DNA from: Siphonodentalium dalli | Lineage: Eukaryota; Mollusca; Scaphopoda; Gadilida; Siphonodentaliidae | Direction of reading: 5' to 3' | Assembly: GCA_032622095.1 (NCBI GenBank) | Contig: CP136068.1 | Coordinates: 51,768,443-51,832,442, forward strand | DNA length: 64,000 nucleotides | Part shown: piece after piece, positions 57,690-64,000 of the stretch | Position numbering within the stretch: position 1 is the first letter of the stretch | Layout of the letters: each line of letters opens with the position of its first letter | The notes under the pieces: generated by a model | Database searches by the model: none | What the model was told of the DNA's origin: nothing | The model's input: the letters and a program-made list of their open reading frames with translations, nothing else | Position numbers and translations under genes: made by a program

Positions 57690-59880
57690 GCATGGTGCAA
57701 GATGTGTCAGTTGAATATTTGAATATACAGTTTGAACGGATGTTTATTACGGGCTGTGTTCGGGAACATTTTGTGAGATTACTATAAACATTTTTAATGG
57801 AAAATTTGTGCATGGTGCAAGATGAGTCATTTGCTGATTTAGCAGTACCAAATTTATTATGATCCGACATCGGGAACATGTCATACAAATTAAATTACTA
57901 CCAAGGGGTATCAACCCCACTAGAAATATTTGAATATACAGTTTGGACAGATAATGTTTATTACAGGCTGTGTTCGGGGACATTTTGTGAGATTACTAAA
58001 ACATTTTTAACGGAAAAATTTTGCATGGTGAAAGATGAGTCATTTGCCGATTTAGCAGTACCAAATTTATTATGATCCGACGTCGGGAACATGTCATACA
58101 AATTAAATTACTACCAAGGGGTATCGACCCCACTAGAAATATTTGAGTATACACTTTGAAGGGATATGTTTATTACGGATATAGTGGTCGGCGCGCTTTA
58201 TCAGGCTGTGTTCGGGGACATTTTGTGAGATTACTATAAACATTTTTAATGGAAAATTTGTGCATGGTGCAAGATGAGTCATTTGCTGATTTAGCAGTAC
58301 CAAATTTATTATGATCCGACATTGGGAACATGTCATACAAATTAAATTACTACCAAGGGGTATCGACCCCACTAGAAATATTTGAGTATACACTTTGAAG
58401 GGATATGTTTATTACGGATATAGTGGTCGGCGCGCTCTATCAGGCTGTGTTCGGGGACATTTTGTGAGATTACTATAAACATTTTTAATGGAAAATTTGT
58501 GCATGGTGCAAGATGAGTCATTTGCTGATTTAGCAGTACCAAATTTATTATGATCCGACATTGGGAACATGTCATACAAATTAAATTACTACCAAGGGGT
58601 ATCGACCCCACTAGAAATATTTGAGTATACACTTTGAAGGGATATGTTTATTACGGATATAGTGGTCGGCGCGCTTTATCAGGCTGTGTTCGGGGACATT
58701 TTGTGAGATTACTATAAACATTTTTAACGGAATTTTTTTGCATCGTGCAAGATGAGTCATTTGCTGATTTAGCAGTACCAAATTTATTATGATCCAACAT
58801 CGGGAACATGTCATACAAATTAAATTACTACCAATGGGTATCGACCCCACTAGAAATATTTGAATATACAGTTTGGACGGATGTTTATTACGGGCTGTTC
58901 CGGGACATTTTGTGAGATTACTAAAAACACTTTGAACGGAAAATTGTTGCATGGTGCAAGATGAGTCATTTGCCGATTTAGCAGTACCAAATTTATTATG
59001 ATCCGACGTCGGGAACATGTCATACAAATTGAATTACTACCAAGGGGTATCGACCCCACTAGAAATATTTGAGTATACACTTTGAAGGGATATGTTTATT
59101 ACGGATATAGTGGTCGGCGCGCTTTATCAGGCTGTGTTCGGGGACATTTTGTGAGATTACTATAAACATTTTAACGGAAAAATTTTGCATGGTGCAAGAT
59201 GAGTCATTTGCTGATTTAGCAGTACCAGATTTATTATGATCCGACGTCGAGAACATGTCATACAAATTAAATTACTACCAAGGGGTATCGACCCCACTAG
59301 AAATATTTGAATATACAGTTTGGACGGATAATGTTTATTACGGGCTGTGTTCCGGGACATTTTGTGAGATTACTAAAAACATTTTTAACGGAAATTTTTG
59401 CATGGTGAAAGATGAGTCATTTGCCAATTTAGCAGTACCAAATTTATTATGATCCGACGTCGGGAACATGTCATACAAATTAAATTACTACCAAGGGGTA
59501 TCGAACCCACTAGAAATATTTGAGTATACAGTTTGAACGGATATGTTTATTACAGATATAGTGGTCGGCGCGCTTTATCAGGCTGTGTTTGGGGACATTT
59601 TGTGAGATTACTTTAAACATTTTTAACGGAAAATTTTTGCATGGTGCAAGATGCGTCAGTTGCCGATTTAGCAGTACCAAATTTATTATGATCCGACGTC
59701 GGGAACATGTCATGCAAATTAAATTACTACTAGTTTGAACGGATATGTTTATTACGGATATAGTGGTCGGCGCCCTTTGTCGGGCTGTTTTCAGGGACAT
59801 TTTGTGAGATTACTAAAAACATTTTTAACGAAAACTTTTGCATGGTACAAGACGAGTCATTTGCCGATTTAGCAATTTGC
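57690..59880. repeat. Satellite with 239-bp and about 212-bp monomers
   Basis: About ten monomers, each with GCATGGTGCAAGATGAGTCA, TTTAGCAGTACCAAATTTA, GATCCGAC and a GGGGTATCGACCCCACTAG stem. Spacing between GCATGGTG motifs is 239 bp or about 212 bp. The longer type contains GATATAGTGGTCGGCGCGCT plus a few bases that the shorter lacks. The monomers starting near 58133, 58372 and 58611 are almost identical, so recent amplification is likely. ORFs of 60-138 codons here are satellite frames only. Confidence 0.9.
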
Positions 59881-59920
59881 ATCTTTCAAGCATAATATTG
59901 TGTACAATCTGTTAGTTCGG

Positions 59921-60342
59921 TTAAGGGTACGTTCATTCGCTGGCAAGTTTGCACGGTATGGTTTGCAGGCATTTTGTCGTAGAAAACGATATGGTGCCAT
60001 AATATGAACGGAAACAAGCACATAAAGTGCATCTGTGCCACATCTAACTACGTGCGAAGTAAAATCTCTGTAGCTCCACTAGTAACGTTGCTACCGGCAT
60101 TTGCCTGTAAATATCATGCAATTATCTCTTAAAAATAAATCATGCAGGTGTTTGAAGGCAAATTCCAATAGCACTGTTACAAGTGGAATTGAATAAATGT
60201 TACGTCTCATGTCTTTCACTTTGGTAAAGATGCATGTAATATGAACGGTTCCGTTCATATTCTGGCACCATGTGGTTTTCTATGACGAAATTCCCGCAAA
60301 AACATACCGTGCAAACTTGCCAGCGTATGAACGTACCCTTAA
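59921..60342. mobile_element. TTAA-flanked MITE with about 90-bp TIRs
   Basis: TTAA at 59921-59924 and 60339-60342. The arms start AGGGTACGTTCATWCGCTGG and stay similar for about 90 bp through GCAAGTTTGCACGGTATG and ATATGAACGG. No coding capacity. The TTAA target points to piggyBac or Kolobok mobilisation, but the TIR differs from the element at 25321. Confidence 0.8.
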
Positions 60343-60719
60343 CTGAGGAATGTGACCACGTAGCCTACTAATAATTTACAGTTAGTACATGTCAGATATC
60401 GTCGGAGATACCAACGTGAAACACAAAAGAAATTCAATTTCGTTTGAAAAAGAAACCTCCGAACTGCATATAAAACACCTCGTGCATAAATTAAATAAAC
60501 ACTCAAGATACATGAAAAAATAATAATATAAATCATGCGGAAATTATAACATGCTGTGGTCAATACCATTCACAAACAGAACCGCCGTTGACAATAACAG
60601 AGACCCGACAGTCAGTTTAAGTACCTCTTGTATATACCAATTAACTCTAGTGGGGTGGCTACCCCTTCAGTGCTCTATACAGACGGGTATAGCGTTTTAA
60701 CACAATGTTCGTGTCATGA

Positions 60720-61790
60720 TTTATCACTCTCATAGTCGAGCTTGGCGGTTTTGAACATTATATACGAAGAATTTTTGACTTTTAAATGACCGACCACCGA
60801 ACCGCCAAGCTCGAATTTTAAATCAAAATATGAAGTTGAATTTTCGCCGATTTCTCATTTCTAAAACACGTTCCAGCTAGTTTTTATGTAAAAACGTGTA
60901 AAATGATTATCATTCTTCACAAATATAATCGAGCTTGGCGGTTTTGAACATTATATACGAAGAATTTTTGACATTTTGATGACCGACCACCGAACCGCCA
61001 AGCTCGAATTTTAAATCAAAATAAAGCTGAATTTCGGTCGATTTCTCGTTTCTAAAACACGTTCCAGCTAGTTTTCATGTAAAAACATGTAAAATGATTA
61101 TCTTTCTTCACAAATATAATCGAGCTTGGCGGTTTTGAATATTTTATATTAAGAATTTTGGACATTTTGATGACCGATGGCTGGTTAATAGGGGGTGTGT
61201 TAACCGAATGAAAACCTCGCTTTTTTGCGCCGATTTCTTGTCGATTTTTGGCCGATTTCGCTTCTTAAACACCATTTGCACATAGTTTGCATCTGAAAAC
61301 ACGTTTAATGATTATTATTTATCACTCTCACAGTCGAGCTTGGCGCTTTTGAATATTGTATACTGAGAATTTTCGACTTTTAGGTGACCGACCACCGAAC
61401 CGCTAAGCTCGAATTTAAAATCAAAATATGAAGCTGAATGTCCGTCGATTTCTCGTTTCTAAAACACGTTCCAGCTATTTTTTATGTAAAAACATTTAAA
61501 ATGATTATCATTCTTCACATATATACTCGAGCTTGGCGGTTTTTAATATTTTATATTAAGAATTTTGGACATTTTGATGACCGCCCACCAAACCGCCAAG
61601 TTCGAATTTTAAATCAAAATATGAAGCTGAATTTCCGAAGATTTCTAGTTTCTAAAACATGTCCCAGCTATTTTTCATGTAAAATGATTATCATTCTTCA
61701 CATATATACTCGAGCTTGGCGGTTTTTAACATTGTGTACTTAGAATTTTCAACTTTTATATGACCGCTCACCGAACCGCCAAGCCAAGGC
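60720..61790. repeat. About 193-bp satellite, each monomer with an internal hairpin
   Basis: Six monomers begin TCGAGCTTGGCGGTTTT near 60737, 60929, 61121, 61334, 61527 and 61710. About 60-70 bp later each carries the inverted partner AACCGCCAAGCTCGAATTTT, followed by TTTCTAAAACACGTTCCAGC. The third monomer is partly replaced by a variant (GGTTAATAGGGGGTGTG, TTTCTTGTCGATTTTT) that matches 28609-28740. Stem pairs show matching changes in some monomers. Confidence 0.85.
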
Positions 61791-62886
61791 AAAATGATAC
61801 CCAGACCAAACCGAGGCAAAAATGATACCCACCAAATATTGTCAACATGAACCCAATGATCGGCCATGCAACTAATCAAACTTGTTCAATTATGTTATAT
61901 TCTTGTTTCGATGTAGCATTGTGATTTAAATGGCACGTATATAAGATAAGTTAGTCATGTGTGGAATGATAATATACATGAATTCCAGAGGGCAAACTGT
62001 AATATAATTTAATTCTCCATCCACATTAAATTATTATTATTATTATTTGTTTTTTTGGGGGGAGATTTGACCCAGGAGTATTTGAAAGGGCCGAGACGTC
62101 ATTTTTTCTTTCTTTTTAGTGTAAACATATTTTTATTTCCAACATAACATAATATACACGTGTACAGGTGATACAAAATTAATATGCAAAATAGAAGAGA
62201 TAATGTATGGAAATGAGGACCAGACAACAAGCCCGATGGCTTATATGAAGTCTTTTCCTCTTTGGCGACATGCCACTTCCCCAAAAGTGAGGGAGGGGTA
62301 TCGATCAGATGGGAAAGGGTTGAGATAATGTTTCTTTTTCTTAGCTTTCTTGAGTTTTCTTTCATCCATCCCCAATAATTTAGGCTTCATTTATTTTATA
62401 TATATCACTGATTAGCCAAGAACCGGTTAGTTGCAATTCGAGTAGTTTACTCACCAGGATGAAGTGAATTATAATCGGCACGAATACTCCGTTACAGAAT
62501 AGATCCATACCCTCTGTCAGAATTATCAAACTAAACGCATTGGTTCAACGTGGGAATCTGAACCCCAACTCATGATTTGTTTTAGTTTTTTTTGACACAG
62601 CTCAATTGACTAGCTATTGCTTTAAAAACAATTCATGACGCTTACTAAATCGGACAAACTGGTATCGCTCATAAACACACCATCCAGTGAATTGTTAAGT
62701 GAAGTAGTGGAACTGTTTATTCAGTGACACGTCTATGTGCCGCTGTTTTGATAGGTTTTTTTTTGCTTTCCCGCAGAACACTCGTCATTTTTGTGTACAT
62801 GCGACCGATCATGCGAAGTATTAACGATGACACGCACGTGCGACGGTGTGGGTTTCGTTTGAGTTGATGTAGGCACGCCTTCTTGC
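61791..62886. other. Intergenic, no gene recognised
   Basis: AT-rich sequence with a GGCAAAATGATACCCA direct repeat at 61788-61830 and an (ATT)n tract at 62030-62047. ORFs at 62099-62365 and 62717-63012 (minus) have no support. Confidence 0.4.
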
Positions 62887-62893
62887 TATAAAT
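62887..62893 (+). promoter_or_regulatory. TATA box
   Basis: TATAAAT in GCTATAAATTCCC lies 52 bp before the ATG at 62939. The spacing allows a short 5' UTR. The layout is similar to the promoter at 54772. Confidence 0.5.
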
Positions 62894-62938
62894 TCCCGCT
62901 GGTGAGCGAACAACATCAGTTCCAGAAAGATAGTGGCA

Positions 62939-64000
62939 ATGGTGAGTAATATATAATATTGCATATGTATATAGCATTCAACTGTACTCCGGTTATTGGT
63001 CCGTTTTTTCATGGGAAGAATATTGTATATTGTGAAGAAAACACATTTAGGTGGTGCAAATAATTGTGATATTAGAAAGGCCTAATATAAACACTATAGT
63101 TAATGTCGACATCGTTCCACGACAACAAATAAAATCATAAATGTATTCTATTTGTCACTAATTTAATTGTTGTATCGCACTACGATTAAGTAGTTTCATG
63201 GCACATATGCGTTGTCCTATTCGATATCAAATGATTGTTGAGCTTAAAAAAAAAAAACGAGAAAATACATGAAGTCACGGTAAAGTGAACTCTCTTTATA
63301 TATGAGACGGTCATTATAATTTATATATATAGGCTAACACAATTCGAACGTTAAGACTTCGTTAAAATTCGTACGATCTAGTTACGGTATCAAATCGTAT
63401 ATTTTATCTTTTAACTAATATGATTGCAATAATGTGTATTTAACCTTGACCTTTTGTCTTTTACAGGATTCGGGGATAGACACAAATCCTGATGCTGAAA
63501 CTGCAGCCAGTCCAATTTCTGAACTTGATAGCTGGGACGGTCCCCTTTCAAATGACGATGCGATAGACATACTTTCATCAAACCAAAATCGACTGGTCAA
63601 GGTTGGTAACACCCCAACTTTAAGCCAATCCGTGGCACGTTATATATCTACAAAAATGATGACCCAGTTAAGCGTGACGATTGGAAAGCTGATCAGCATC
63701 GTTGGGTTAACAAAGGGCCTGACAACTTTCCAAAGAAGGAGCCTCTTATCACAAGAACTCGGTTCAAAATAAAACAGGGAGCTGGTGATCGAACAGGATC
63801 AGGCTCGTTTGTGCGCACTGCGTATACCCTATATGAAAATCCAAATCAAGTGCTGATCCATTATATGGGAAGCGAATCATTATCTTCTGGCTTCCCTCAT
63901 GGCAATTCCAAAAATAGTCGTTCCAAATTCAACCGAACTGCACCTTCTGCATTGCATTCCATCAGAGAAGCTGTGACATCTTCTGAATCCAACCCCATAC
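62939..64000 (+). CDS. 5' part of a gene with a CG-1/CAMTA-like segment, one frame break
   Basis: Exon 1 ends right after its start codon (CAATG|GTGAGT, 62941). Exon 2 begins after TTTTACAG at 63467 in phase 0 with DSGIDTNPDAETAASP and an acidic stretch ending ILSSNQNRLVKVG. Near 63610-63625, at a CCCC run, the frame must move by one base; then it is open to the window end. That part reads GTLYIYKNDDPVKRDDWKAD, HRWVNKGPDNFPKKEP, FVRTAYTLYENPNQVLIHYM, then a Ser-rich tail. A basic/aromatic block followed by (Y)-x-L-x-(D/E)NP-x-x-VLxHY is the pattern of the CG-1 DNA-binding domain, so I infer a CG-1-like nuclear DNA-binding protein. Without correction the ORF stops at 63770. Remainder lies beyond the window. 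Confidence 0.5.

Noticed and set aside
58133-59800. Series of similar 60-138 codon ORFs
   Set aside because: They are satellite monomers read in one frame; there is no promoter, and the frame is set by the monomer length.

Overview
The window reads as nuclear DNA of an animal. It is AT-rich, with short exons bounded by GT/AG splice sites, long introns and a heavy load of transposable elements and satellites. A Jockey-like LINE, Helitron, hAT-like, PIF/Harbinger-like and TTAA-target elements, tRNA-like foldbacks and many ACATGTA/ACCGGT-type words suggest a marine invertebrate (lophotrochozoan or similar). The species cannot be fixed from the sequence. There is no prokaryotic gene organisation, rRNA or CRISPR.

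Layout. 1-14.9 kb: a GC-boxed TIR element, the last two exons of an unrecognised gene (3552-4636), a Helitron-like element and several small repeats. 14.9-27.5 kb: nested insertions. A palindromic dispersed repeat holds a hAT-like element with an 8-bp target duplication at 15.3-16.5 kb. Another copy is split by an 8.3-kb foldback element (19016-27313) that contains a 3-kb array of about 21-bp repeats and a TTAA-flanked MITE. 27.7-32.4 kb: hairpin repeats, an orphan exon (28177-28347), a 164-bp palindrome and an exon with a chromo-barrel/Tudor-like signature (32216-32419).

32.9-38.8 kb: two retroelements, one on each strand, with related 3' tails. One is a LINE complete from end to end (34143-38738, 10-bp target duplication) with broken ORFs; the other is a short ORF-bearing non-autonomous copy. 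38.8-48.2 kb: more exons apparently of the chromo-like gene, a Harbinger-like element, a broken RNase H/transposase-like coding region (41792-44552) and a family of foldback repeats around a broken C2/C2-finger gene (46356-46913). 49.5-54 kb: a piggyBac transposase fragment, a LINE fragment and a three-exon gene end on the minus strand. 54.8-56.8 kb: a complete small three-exon gene with a TATA box. 57.7-61.8 kb: two different satellites separated by a TTAA element. 62.9-64.0 kb: the start of a gene with a CG-1/CAMTA-like segment, running off the window.

The plus-strand genes from 32 to 64 kb encode small chromatin- or DNA-binding-looking modules (chromo-barrel-like, SH3-like, C2/C2 finger, CG-1-like) beside an RNase H-like ORF. 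They may be parts of one little-described mobile or domesticated gene set. Most of the broken ORFs in the window are interrupted by single-base shifts, often at homopolymers. Some breaks may therefore be assembly errors rather than decay. All gene models here are from splice signals and reading frame only.
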